From Clostridia bacterium (GTDB lineage: Bacteria > Bacillota > Clostridia > TANB77 > CAG-508): a stretch of DNA of 52,711 nt. The notes under the pieces were generated by a model. That model worked only from the letters and a program-made list of their open reading frames with translations, was not told where the DNA came from and ran no database searches. Position 1 is the first letter of the stretch. Each line of letters starts with the position of its first letter. Shown here piece after piece: positions 24,097 to 31,858 of this stretch. Both the position numbers and the translations under genes were made by a program. Where the stretch lies: the NCBI GenBank assembly GCA_017409455.1, contig JAFQSS010000004.1:1-52711 (forward strand), read 5' to 3'.

Positions 24097-24132
24097 AAGG
24101 GGCACTAGATTCTAGTGCCCTTGATTTTTTAA
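24097..24132 (+). terminator. terminator after the Zn-finger-like gene
   Basis: GGGCACTAGA and TCTAGTGCCC form a 10-bp stem, followed by TTGATTTTTT. Confidence 0.75.
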
Positions 24133-24156
24133 TAAAATATCATTAAATATAAGTAA

Positions 24157-24801
24157 TTAATACCCCAACTCTTCCCCAATTAAAATAACCTTAATTCTAT
24201 TAGGAATTCCTGAACGTCTTGTAACAATAAGTTGGCCACACATACAATCAGGAGAATAACAATTTTCACATTTTCCTGTAATAGCACAAGGAGTTTTTCT
24301 TTTTAATCTGATTGCATTAGGTGATGCAGCTATATCTCTCGTTCTCTTAAAACCTGATTCAACATCTGTAACAACTTTGTTCATTCCTACCAAAACCAAT
24401 ACATTTTGAGGACCATAACATAAAAAAGCAACTCTATTTCCTCTTCCATCAATATTAATTAATTCACCATCTAAAGTAATTGCATTTGTACTCATTAAAA
24501 AATAATCAGCACAACAAATTTCTCCATATATTTTTCTTAATTCCTCTAAATTTGTTGTTATATCTCTATCAATTACTTTATAATCTCCATTTTTTATAGC
24601 ATTAATTAATCCAATTTCTATAAGAGTCATCGACCCACCCCATCCAACACTTGCCCCTTTTGGAATTAATTCTAATGCTTTTTGCACAGCACACTCTCTA
24701 TCTGAGCAATAGTATCCTTCTATCTGACGTTTGCTTAAATTTTTGATAATTGTATTTGCAACAATTTCATAATACTTCTCTCTATTTTTATCCATAAACA
24801 T
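24157..24801 (-). CDS. LUD-domain (lactate utilisation-like) protein
   Basis: 214 aa. The pattern GASVGWGGSMTLIEIGL, then TTNLEELRKIYGEICCADYFL and GMNKVVTDVESGFKRTRDIA, marks a stand-alone LUD domain (LutC/YkgG-like). A cluster CAITGKCENCYSPDCMC near the C-terminus may bind metal. LUD proteins are linked to lactate and organic-acid oxidation, but single-domain members in fermentative bacteria have no settled role. The start at 24801 follows AAAGGAGAAA; a second ATG two codons later is possible. Divergent from the membrane protein gene. Confidence 0.85.
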   Translation of the reverse strand: MFMDKNREKYYEIVANTIIKNLSKRQIEGYYCSDRECAVQKALELIPKGASVGWGGSMTLIEIGLINAIKNGDYKVIDRDITTNLEELRKIYGEICCADYFLMSTNAITLDGELINIDGRGNRVAFLCYGPQNVLVLVGMNKVVTDVESGFKRTRDIAASPNAIRLKRKTPCAITGKCENCYSPDCMCGQLIVTRRSGIPNRIKVILIGEELGY

Positions 24802-24858
24802 TTTCTCCTTTCTATATTAAAAAATTATATTTCTTTAATTTTTTAATATGAAAAAATG

Positions 24859-24887
24859 TGTACAATAAAAATTTTTTGTGCTATACT
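24859..24887 (+). promoter_or_regulatory. promoter of the membrane protein gene
   Basis: TGTACA (24859-24864), 17-base spacer, TATACT (24882-24887), about 45 bases before the start codon at 24934. Confidence 0.55.
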
Positions 24888-24933
24888 AAATGCAGGTGTT
24901 TTTAAAGAGACACACTAAAGAGGAGGAAAAAAT

Positions 24934-25542
24934 ATGGAACAAGTAGTAAACAAAAGAGTATATGAACTTTCAAAAGCAGGAGAAATAATCCAAACAATTT
25001 TAATTATTTTAGGAGCTTTATTAGTTCCAGCTGTCGTACCACAATTATTACAATTAGTATTTGGAAAAACTAGTGTTATTGCAAGTAATTCGCAAATTAT
25101 AGTTGGAAGTATAGTTAATACTGCTCTAATTATGGCAGGATTAAACTTAAAAGGCTGGAGAAAATTAGTATTAATCGCTACATTGCCAAGTTTATCTGCT
25201 GTAGGTAGTGGATATATTTTTGGAAATTTAACAAAAGTCACACTATTCATGATACCAGGAATTTGGCTTGGAAACTTTTCATTAATAATGCTTATGAAAT
25301 ACTTATATGCAAATAAAAACATTAATTATGCTATAAGTGCTGTTATATCAATATTAGTTAAAGTTGCACTAATATTTGGTCTCTTAAATATATGGATGGC
25401 ACTTTCAGTATTGCCAAACCAAGGTGCTGTTGCAAATACTTTAAGAAATACTATGGGATTAACACAATTAATAACAGCTTCTATTGGAGCTATTATTTCA
25501 GTTTTAATAATAAAATTAGGATTCAAAAAAAGAGCTATTTAA
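24934..25542 (+). CDS. multi-pass membrane protein, ECF-S-like appearance
   Basis: 202 aa with about six hydrophobic segments (near residues 18-40, 52-70, 80-100, 103-125, 132-152, 175-196). The spacing of IVGSIVNTALIMAG and SLSAVGSGYIFGN resembles small substrate-binding membrane proteins of ECF transporters, but I cannot assign a substrate or firm family. GAGGAGGAAAAAAT precedes the ATG. Transcribed away from the LUD gene and towards the alpha-amylase gene, with a terminator between. Confidence 0.75.
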   Translation: MEQVVNKRVYELSKAGEIIQTILIILGALLVPAVVPQLLQLVFGKTSVIASNSQIIVGSIVNTALIMAGLNLKGWRKLVLIATLPSLSAVGSGYIFGNLTKVTLFMIPGIWLGNFSLIMLMKYLYANKNINYAISAVISILVKVALIFGLLNIWMALSVLPNQGAVANTLRNTMGLTQLITASIGAIISVLIIKLGFKKRAI

Positions 25543-25555
25543 AGCTCTTTTTGTT
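25524..25555. terminator. bidirectional terminator
   Basis: AAAAAGAGCT and AGCTCTTTTT stem with A and T runs on either side, between the convergent membrane protein and alpha-amylase genes. Confidence 0.75.
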
Positions 25556-26995
25556 TTATTTTTTTACCCAAACTGAAACACTTCCACTATTGCAGTAAAA
25601 AATTCCGTTTCCTTCTTGGTCAACATATACTGTTTCTTGTATATTTCCTGTATAATCATAAAATACACTATTAGCAAGTCTAGTTCCTACATTTATCTTC
25701 TTTCCCCCTCCAGGGCCATCACTCATAATTGTAACTAAACCTGATTTTGGATGCATGTCATCACCAGTTCTTACCCAAGCAACTATATTATAATCATCAA
25801 AATAGTCTATTTGTTCTCCATATGCCTTATCTCTTCTTAATTCTAATAGTTTTTCTAAAGTTTCATTTATTGGATTAATATTATGAGATGGTATTCCATA
25901 ATAATCACCATAAAATACACATGGTAATCCATCTTTTCTTAATAAAGTTAGTGCATATGCCAATGGCTTAAACCAATCTTGTATCCAAGAAAATAAGGCT
26001 TGCCCTGGTTCTGTATCATGATTATCTACAAATGTTACTGCTAATTCTGGATACTGTTTTACTAATGTATTATCTAATATTTTTGATAAATCATAGTTTC
26101 CATTAGAATTTGATGCTTCATATAAATTATAATGTAATGGTACATCAAATAATGGAATTGTTGAATTGGTTTGATAAATATACCATTTTAATGTTTCTAA
26201 ATCTCTATTCCAATACTCTCCTACACATTGTATTGGTTTAACTTCATTCATACATTTTATCCAATCAGCCATAAATAATGATTTTATGTGTTTTACTGCA
26301 TCTAATCTAAATCCATCTACTCCTGTAAAATCTAAATACCATTTCCCCCATTTTTTTAGTTCATTTACAACTTCTGGATTGTTGAAATCTATATCTGCTC
26401 CCATTAGGTAATCATAATTTCCATTTTCTTGGTCCACATTTTGGTCCCAATTCTTCCCATAGAATCTAAATATACCATTTTTTCTTCCACTTTCATCCCA
26501 ATCTGTTCCATTAAAGTGATTATGATTCCATTTGAAATCTGAGTACTTATTTTTTCTGGCAAGAAAATTATATTTTGTCCATGCTTTTATTTTTTCAAAT
26601 GGAGCTTTATCTTTGTTTCTATCTTGAGCCTCTTCTTCATTTGCATATACAAATTCCGCTTCATCTGCTCCAATTTTATGATTTAATACAATATCTGCAT
26701 ATACACCTATACCATTTTCATGTAAATTGCTTATTGCTTGTATATATTCATCTTTTGTTCCATATTTTGTTTCTATACTACCTTTTTGGTTAAATTCTCC
26801 TAAATCATATAAATCATATGTTGCATAACCTGCATCATATCTACCACCTGCTGCTTTATATGCTGGCGGTAACCATACATCTGTTATTCCTATTTTTTTC
26901 AAGTTTTCAGCTTCTCTTGATACTTGTTGCCACAACTTATCTTCAGGTCTTAAGTACCATTCGAAATACTGCATTAGTACTCTATTCTCTTTCAT
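25556..26995 (-). CDS. cytoplasmic alpha-amylase, GH13
   Basis: 479 aa, no signal peptide, so it acts inside the cell on maltodextrin or glycogen. Starts with the typical ENRVLMQYFEWYL. GH13 catalytic residues: D232 in GFRLDAVKH, E260 in CVGEYWNRD, D327 in FVDNHDT; DIVLNHK is conserved region I. I use ATG 26995, 6 bases after GAAAGGA; a GTG at 27010 would add five residues. It follows the DUF5780-like gene almost directly, so both are probably one transcript. Confidence 0.94.
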   Translation of the reverse strand: MKENRVLMQYFEWYLRPEDKLWQQVSREAENLKKIGITDVWLPPAYKAAGGRYDAGYATYDLYDLGEFNQKGSIETKYGTKDEYIQAISNLHENGIGVYADIVLNHKIGADEAEFVYANEEEAQDRNKDKAPFEKIKAWTKYNFLARKNKYSDFKWNHNHFNGTDWDESGRKNGIFRFYGKNWDQNVDQENGNYDYLMGADIDFNNPEVVNELKKWGKWYLDFTGVDGFRLDAVKHIKSLFMADWIKCMNEVKPIQCVGEYWNRDLETLKWYIYQTNSTIPLFDVPLHYNLYEASNSNGNYDLSKILDNTLVKQYPELAVTFVDNHDTEPGQALFSWIQDWFKPLAYALTLLRKDGLPCVFYGDYYGIPSHNINPINETLEKLLELRRDKAYGEQIDYFDDYNIVAWVRTGDDMHPKSGLVTIMSDGPGGGKKINVGTRLANSVFYDYTGNIQETVYVDQEGNGIFYCNSGSVSVWVKK

Positions 26996-27009
26996 TTGTA
27001 TTCCTTTCA

Positions 27010-28119
27010 CTATTGTAATGGTTTTTCCTTATATTGTTCTATCCAATATGGATAATATGGATTTTCCCAAGTTGTACCATCATAATATGTTACATCTTTT
27101 ACAATAGCTAACACTTTTGAAATCCCATGATCTGAATCTAATTCCCAACCATAATCTTTTCCTCCAGTAGCCCCTGCAATTATATTCACATTATCTGCTT
27201 GTCCTGTAAATTCAAATGCACCGCCACGATAATCGTATTTTGGTTTTATTTTTAATGGATAATTATTTTTGTCATAAGCTAAAATAGCAAGATTATAATC
27301 TTTGATGGTTTTGTTAGTATTGTTTTTTATTATAACTTCTATCATGTCTGGATATAAAGATTTATATTCATCATGTTGTATAGCTATTCCTGTCCTTTCA
27401 ACAGTTACTTCTTGTTCATTTTTATATTTTTCTATTTCTTGTTGTTTTGCTTTATCCTTTATTTCGTTGCTTTTTTGTATTATTACATCATCATTTGGTA
27501 TTACTTTCTTTAATTCATTAATTTTTTGATTAGCAGTTATATAGTCATTATTAGAAATTAGTGTATCAACTTCTGTTAAAGTTTGTGTTTTTAATTTTTC
27601 TTTATTATCTTTTATATGGTTTTGTGCTGATTTATAATTTTTTTCATCTAGCTCAATAACTTCTTCAAATGTTTTTATTGCTTCTAATATTTTTCCATCT
27701 CTTTCGTAGTTTTGTCCTTCAACAAATTTATCTTTTGAATTTTTTACTTTCTCTATATCTTCTTTTGCAGCTTTGATATCACTAGCAAATCCACCAAGTT
27801 CTTTATATCTATCTATTTCTTCGATTGCTGTTTCATATCCTTTTGTTCCATTTATGAACTCATCTACAATATCTTTCAATTTATCTGTAAAAATTTTTTC
27901 TATGCTTTTCTTTTCATCATAACTTTCTGTTGTTTGATAAATCTCTTGTAATTCAGAAACATCTGCATTATCTAAATTACGTTCAAATCTTGTGACTGGA
28001 TTATTTAAGTGATCTGCTACTAATATTGCTATAAAAATGGCAACTACTGCAAGTACTATTAATATAACCTTTTTATTACTTTTTTTATTTACTTTTGTTT
28101 CTTCTATTTTTTCTTCCAT
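27010..28119 (-). CDS. membrane-anchored protein with DUF5780-like C-terminal domain
   Basis: 369 aa. Short acidic N-terminus, one membrane segment (about residues 18-40), then a long helical stretch (45-235) with TPR-like repeats (KDKFVEGQNYERDGKILEAI), and a beta-rich C-terminal domain (240-369) with VIIKNNTNKTIKDYNLAILA and GGKDYGWELDSDHG, as in DUF5780. Probably an extracellular binding or sensing protein; function unknown. GGAGAGTAAAA precedes the ATG. Followed on the same strand by alpha-amylase. Confidence 0.78.
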   Translation of the reverse strand: MEEKIEETKVNKKSNKKVILIVLAVVAIFIAILVADHLNNPVTRFERNLDNADVSELQEIYQTTESYDEKKSIEKIFTDKLKDIVDEFINGTKGYETAIEEIDRYKELGGFASDIKAAKEDIEKVKNSKDKFVEGQNYERDGKILEAIKTFEEVIELDEKNYKSAQNHIKDNKEKLKTQTLTEVDTLISNNDYITANQKINELKKVIPNDDVIIQKSNEIKDKAKQQEIEKYKNEQEVTVERTGIAIQHDEYKSLYPDMIEVIIKNNTNKTIKDYNLAILAYDKNNYPLKIKPKYDYRGGAFEFTGQADNVNIIAGATGGKDYGWELDSDHGISKVLAIVKDVTYYDGTTWENPYYPYWIEQYKEKPLQ

Positions 28120-28233
28120 TTTTACTCTCCTTTATTTTCTATATCATATCGTTATACTTATGAATCTTATTATATCATATCATTTTATTTTTTGTACATT
28201 TTTTTACATTATTTTTAACAATTTATTAATCAT

Positions 28234-28264
28234 TAAAAAAACCGTACAATATTGTTGTACGGCT
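28234..28264 (-). terminator. spo0A terminator
   Basis: CCGTACAA-TATTG-TTGTACGG, followed on the minus strand by TTTTTTTAATG. Confidence 0.8.
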
Positions 28265-28271
28265 TCTTTAT

Positions 28272-29096
28272 TTATGCACTTTTTAATTCAAGTCTTAATT
28301 TATCACTAATCATTGCTATAAATTCGCTGTTTGTAGGCTTTCCTTTTGCTGCTGAAATTGTGTATCCAAAAATATTTTCAACAACATCTTGTTGACCTCT
28401 GCCCCAAGCAACTTCGATTGCATGTCTTATTGCTCTTTCTACACGTGATGGTGTAGTATTAAATTTAGTTGCAATTTTAGGATATAAGCTTTTGGTTATT
28501 TGATTAATAACATCAATATCTTTTACAACCATAATTATAGCTTCTCTTAAATATTGATATCCTTTAATATGCGCAGGTACTCCCACTTCATGAATTACAT
28601 TAGTAACTAATGCTTCTAAGTTATCTTCTTTCTTCTCAGAACTTTTTGGTATATCTATATATTGCTGTTTTTGTATAGGAATATCTCTTGATATAAAATT
28701 ATTATTTTGAGCTGGTTTATAATTTTTTAGTTCTCTAATCCTTGAGATTAATAATTCAATATCAAATGGTTTTACCACATAATATTCTGCTCCTAGTTCA
28801 ACCGCCTTTCTTGTAATTTTGTCTTGGCCTACTGCTGATAACATTATGCAGATTGGTCTTTTATTCATTTTTATCATATTTAATTTTTCCAAAACTCCTA
28901 TTCCATCTAAATGTGGCATTATTACATCCAATAGTACTACATCTGGCATTAAGTTAGGTATCATATCTAAAGCTTCGTTACCATCTTTAGCTCTTCCTAC
29001 TACAACCATATCTTCTTGATTTTTTAGATATGTTGCTAACGTCATGCTGAATTCTTGATTGTCATCTGCAATTAACACTGTGATTTTTTCTCTCAT
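28272..29096 (-). CDS. spo0A: sporulation master regulator Spo0A
   Basis: 274 aa. Receiver at residues 1-120 with ADDN at the start and phospho-acceptor D57 in [13 protein letters not shown]; the C-terminal DNA-binding domain contains the highly conserved recognition region [20 protein letters not shown]. Phosphorylated Spo0A binds 0A boxes and starts sporulation. GGAGGAGAAAAC precedes the ATG. The usual upstream partner spoIVB is absent here; the upstream gene is a YigZ-type protein. Confidence 0.97.
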   Translation of the reverse strand: MREKITVLIADDNQEFSMTLATYLKNQEDMVVVGRAKDGNEALDMIPNLMPDVVLLDVIMPHLDGIGVLEKLNMIKMNKRPICIMLSAVGQDKITRKAVELGAEYYVVKPFDIELLISRIRELKNYKPAQNNNFISRDIPIQKQQYIDIPKSSEKKEDNLEALVTNVIHEVGVPAHIKGYQYLREAIIMVVKDIDVINQITKSLYPKIATKFNTTPSRVERAIRHAIEVAWGRGQQDVVENIFGYTISAAKGKPTNSEFIAMISDKLRLELKSA

Positions 29097-29196
29097 GTTT
29101 TCTCCTCCTAATTTTTTCTACTGTAAAAATTTTACATTTCAGATTATAATACTTTTGAAAAAATTTTGCAAGAGTTTTCTGGAAATTTTTCCCATT

Positions 29197-29841
29197 TTAT
29201 TTATTTTTTTCTACACTTTTGTCAATATATTTTTCTTGTATCACTTGAAAATTCTTTATATTAAGAGTTTTTGTGTCTACATCTTTCAAAAAAATATTTT
29301 TTCTATTTTTTTCCATTTCTATTTTTAAAACTATGTCTTCTCCATAGTTAATTGTTGTTATATTTATTTCGTTATTTTTACAATAATATTTAAAAATATC
29401 TAAATTTGAATAATCTAATTTTATTTCAATTTCAATTCCATCAACTTTATAAGCTTTTATGCATTTTTCGATGGCTTTTTGTGTTGCATCAGAATAAGCT
29501 CTAACAAGCCCTCCTGTTCCTAAAAGAATTCCTCCAAAATATCTTGTTACAACAACTACCACATTACACAAATTGTTTTTTTGTAATATATTTAACATAG
29601 GTCCTCCTGCTGTTCCTGAAGGTTCTCCATCATCACTAGACTTTTCTACAACTTGTCCGTTTTCTACTACTCTATATGCTACACAATTATGTTTTGAATC
29701 ATAATATTTCTTTTTTATACTTTTTATTTTTTCTTCCGCTTCTTCTATGCTTTTGACATGACAAATATTAGCAATAAATTTAGATTTTTTCTCTATTATT
29801 TCTGAGGTTTCATCTATTAAAATCGTGATAAATTCTTCCAT
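29197..29841 (-). CDS. YigZ/IMPACT family protein
   Basis: 214 aa. The N-terminal IMPACT domain shows EKKSKFIANICHVKSIEEAE and SSDDGEPSGTAGGPML; a small C-terminal domain follows (DUF1949-like, ends in a Lys-rich tail). Members are linked to translation control in eukaryotes, and the bacterial role is not settled. Start chosen at 29841, with AAGGAGATTTTT upstream; the longer reading to 29892 comes from a family B palindrome and is not real. Confidence 0.9.
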   Translation of the reverse strand: MEEFITILIDETSEIIEKKSKFIANICHVKSIEEAEEKIKSIKKKYYDSKHNCVAYRVVENGQVVEKSSDDGEPSGTAGGPMLNILQKNNLCNVVVVVTRYFGGILLGTGGLVRAYSDATQKAIEKCIKAYKVDGIEIEIKLDYSNLDIFKYYCKNNEINITTINYGEDIVLKIEMEKNRKNIFLKDVDTKTLNIKNFQVIQEKYIDKSVEKNK

Positions 29842-29860
29842 AAAAATCTCCTTTAAAAAA

Positions 29861-29915
29861 GTGAAAAAGGGACCAGGTCCCAAATTGCGCAAAAAGGGAC
29901 CTGGTCCCTTTTTAC
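29861..29915. repeat. family B palindrome, copy 2
   Basis: Arms at 29861-29881 and 29896-29915 (GGGACCAGGTCCC / GGGACCTGGTCCC) with a 14-base centre AAATTGCGCAAAAA. As in copy 1, the upstream gene's stop codon (29912-29914) lies in one arm and the next gene starts ~20 bases past the other. Confidence 0.88.
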
Positions 29916-31156
29916 ATTCCAGCTGTATATCCTGTAGAATATGCTATTTGCAAATTAAATCCCCCTGTATAAGCATCTACATCTATTATTTCACCTGCAA
30001 AATATAAACCTTTAATTAATTTTGACTCCATAGTCTTAGGATTAATTTCTTTTATATCTATTCCACCAGATGTTATAATAGCTTCTTCAACTGGTCTGAA
30101 ATCCTTAATAGTTACAGTAAAATTCTTTAATAATTTAATTATTGTTTTCCTTTCTTCTTTTGTTATTTCATTAACTCTCTTCTCTTCATCTATTCCAGAT
30201 AATTCTATTATTAAAGGAATCATCTTTTGCGGTAATAGTTTGTCCAAACTATGTTTAAATTGCTTATTCTTAACTTCTTTAAAATCTCTTAATATTCTAT
30301 CATCTAATTGTTCTTCTGAAAGCGCTGGTTTTAAATCCAAAGTTAGTGTTATATATTTATTTTTTAATAAATATTCTATATCCTTGTACCTTACTAAATG
30401 AGCTGACCCACTTAGTATTGTAGGACCTGATATCCCAAAATGAGTAAATATCATTTCTCCAAAATCTTCATAAATCGTTTTCTTTTTATTTGTATCTACG
30501 ATTTTAATTCCTACATTTCTAAGACTTAATCCCTGTAATTTTTGACATTGTTCTTTTTCATACACTTCTAAAGGCACTAATGATGGTTTTATTGGTGTTA
30601 CTGTATGTCCTAAAGATTTAGCAATTTTATATCCATCTCCTGTTGATCCTGTTAATGGATAGCTTTTTCCACCTGTTGCTAAAATGACTTTATCTGCTTT
30701 TATCATTTCTGTATTTGTTCTTACAGCTGTTACGTCATCATTTTGAACTAATATCTTTTCAACTGTTGTATTTAGCTTATAACTTATATTTAATTCTTTC
30801 ATTCTGTTTATAAAACAGTTTAGCACATCTATAGATTTATCTGTAACCGGAAAAATTCTATTTCCTCTTTCTTCTTTAACGTCTAGCCCCTGCTTCTTTA
30901 AAAATTCTATTATATCTGTATTTGTATAGTTTTGAAATACACTATATAAAAATTTCCCATTCCCTGGCGTGTTTTTTATAAATTCACTCATATATAGTGA
31001 ACTTGTTATATTACATCTTCCTTTTCCTGTTATAAGTAATTTTCTTCCAAATGATGGCATTTTTTCAATTATCAACACTTCATTTCCGCTTTCTGCTGCT
31101 GTTATAGCTGCCATCATTCCAGCTGGTCCGCCACCAATTACTACTACTTTTGGCAT
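29912..31156 (-). CDS. HI0933-family flavoprotein (NAD(P)/FAD oxidoreductase)
   Basis: 414 aa. N-terminal FAD-binding VVIGGGPAGMMAAITAAE, then FGRKLLITGKGRCNITS, which is characteristic of the HI0933/YhiN family; the C-terminal GLYFAGEIIDVDAYTGGFN and YSTGYTAG complete the FAD site. Substrate unknown; the gut bacterial bile-acid enzyme BaiN is in this broad family, but similarity alone does not assign that role. AGAGAGGTAGCATT precedes the ATG. Confidence 0.92.
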   Translation of the reverse strand: MPKVVVIGGGPAGMMAAITAAESGNEVLIIEKMPSFGRKLLITGKGRCNITSSLYMSEFIKNTPGNGKFLYSVFQNYTNTDIIEFLKKQGLDVKEERGNRIFPVTDKSIDVLNCFINRMKELNISYKLNTTVEKILVQNDDVTAVRTNTEMIKADKVILATGGKSYPLTGSTGDGYKIAKSLGHTVTPIKPSLVPLEVYEKEQCQKLQGLSLRNVGIKIVDTNKKKTIYEDFGEMIFTHFGISGPTILSGSAHLVRYKDIEYLLKNKYITLTLDLKPALSEEQLDDRILRDFKEVKNKQFKHSLDKLLPQKMIPLIIELSGIDEEKRVNEITKEERKTIIKLLKNFTVTIKDFRPVEEAIITSGGIDIKEINPKTMESKLIKGLYFAGEIIDVDAYTGGFNLQIAYSTGYTAGM

Positions 31157-31213
31157 AATGCTACCTCTCTTTCTTCTTTATATATATTAGCAGATTTTTA
31201 AAGATTTTGCAAT

Positions 31214-31269
31214 GTTAATTTGGGGACGGTCCTTTTTTTCGCGAAAAAAAGGACCGTCCCCAAATTAAC
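31214..31269. repeat. family A palindrome, copy 2
   Basis: Perfect 56-bp palindrome centred at 31241/31242, with the same GGGGACGGTCC core and TTTTTTTCGCGAAAAAAA centre as at 3096. It lies between the HI0933-family gene and tRNA-His. Confidence 0.92.
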
Positions 31270-31351
31270 TTAACAAATTATCAAAAAGCACTTGACAAAT
31301 CTATAAAATCATATTAAAATATTAAATGTGCTCACAAAGAGCCATAATGAT

Positions 31352-31428
31352 GGTGGATGTAGCGTAGTGGTTAACGCGCCAGTTTGTGGCACTGGAGACC
31401 GTGGGTTCAAGTCCCATCTTCCACCCCA
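31352..31428 (+). tRNA. tRNA-His (GTG)
   Basis: 77 nt with extra 5' G (G-1) opposite C73 and encoded CCA, as required for HisRS. Anticodon arm CCAGT-TTGTGGC-ACTGG gives GTG; T loop TTCAAGT. One T-T mismatch in the acceptor stem (6-67). Confidence 0.94.
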
Positions 31429-31440
31429 TATATTTTATAC

Positions 31441-31515
31441 TGGGCTGTAGCCAAGCGGTAAGGCATTAGACTTTGACTCTAACATGCGCTAGTTCGAATC
31501 TAGCCAGCCCAACCA
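31441..31515 (+). tRNA. tRNA-Gln (TTG)
   Basis: 75 nt. Acceptor TGGGCTG/CAGCCCA with A73 and CCA; anticodon arm TTAGA-CTTTGAC-TCTAA gives TTG. Likely one transcript with tRNA-His. This tRNA would be a GatCAB substrate in the same organism. Confidence 0.95.
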
Positions 31516-31526
31516 AAACTAGAAAC

Positions 31527-31557
31527 CTGTAGCAAAGCTACAGTTTTTTTATTTTTT
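31527..31557 (+). terminator. terminator after the tRNA pair
   Basis: CTGTAGC-AAA-GCTACAG followed by TTTTTTTATTTTTTT. Confidence 0.88.
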
Positions 31558-31617
31558 TGAATAATTTGTATTTTTTTGAATATACTACTTATAAATAAAT
31601 ATTATGGAGGTAATCTT

Positions 31618-31812
31618 ATGAAACTTTTATATAATATTGCACTTACTTTAGTTATTGTTGGTGCTCTTAACTGGTTACTTATTGGACTATTTGATTTTGA
31701 TTTAGTAGCAGCAATTTTTGGAGCTATGAGCGCATTTAGCAGAATTATATACACATTAGTAGGTATTAGTGGTATAATTTCAATTGGACTATATACAAGA
31801 ATTAATGAATAA
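31618..31812 (+). CDS. DUF378 small membrane protein
   Basis: 64 aa with two hydrophobic helices. ALTLVIVGALNWLLIGLFDFD and the second-helix YTLVGISGI are typical of DUF378 (YuzA-like). Inner-membrane protein of unknown role. TTATGGAGGTAATCTT precedes the ATG at 31618; a terminator follows. Confidence 0.92.
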   Translation: MKLLYNIALTLVIVGALNWLLIGLFDFDLVAAIFGAMSAFSRIIYTLVGISGIISIGLYTRINE

Positions 31813-31818
31813 AAACAT

Positions 31819-31852
31819 AACCCCAGAAAATATATTCTGGGGTTAATTTTAT
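31819..31852. terminator. bidirectional terminator
   Basis: AACCCCAGAA-AATATA-TTCTGGGGTT, between the convergent DUF378 and helicase genes. Confidence 0.75.
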
Positions 31853-31858
31853 AACAAA

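Noticed and set aside
31214-31269. Treating family A palindromes as ordinary terminators
   Set aside because: They lack a U run after the stem in either direction; copy 1 sits within an operon. They are listed as repeats.
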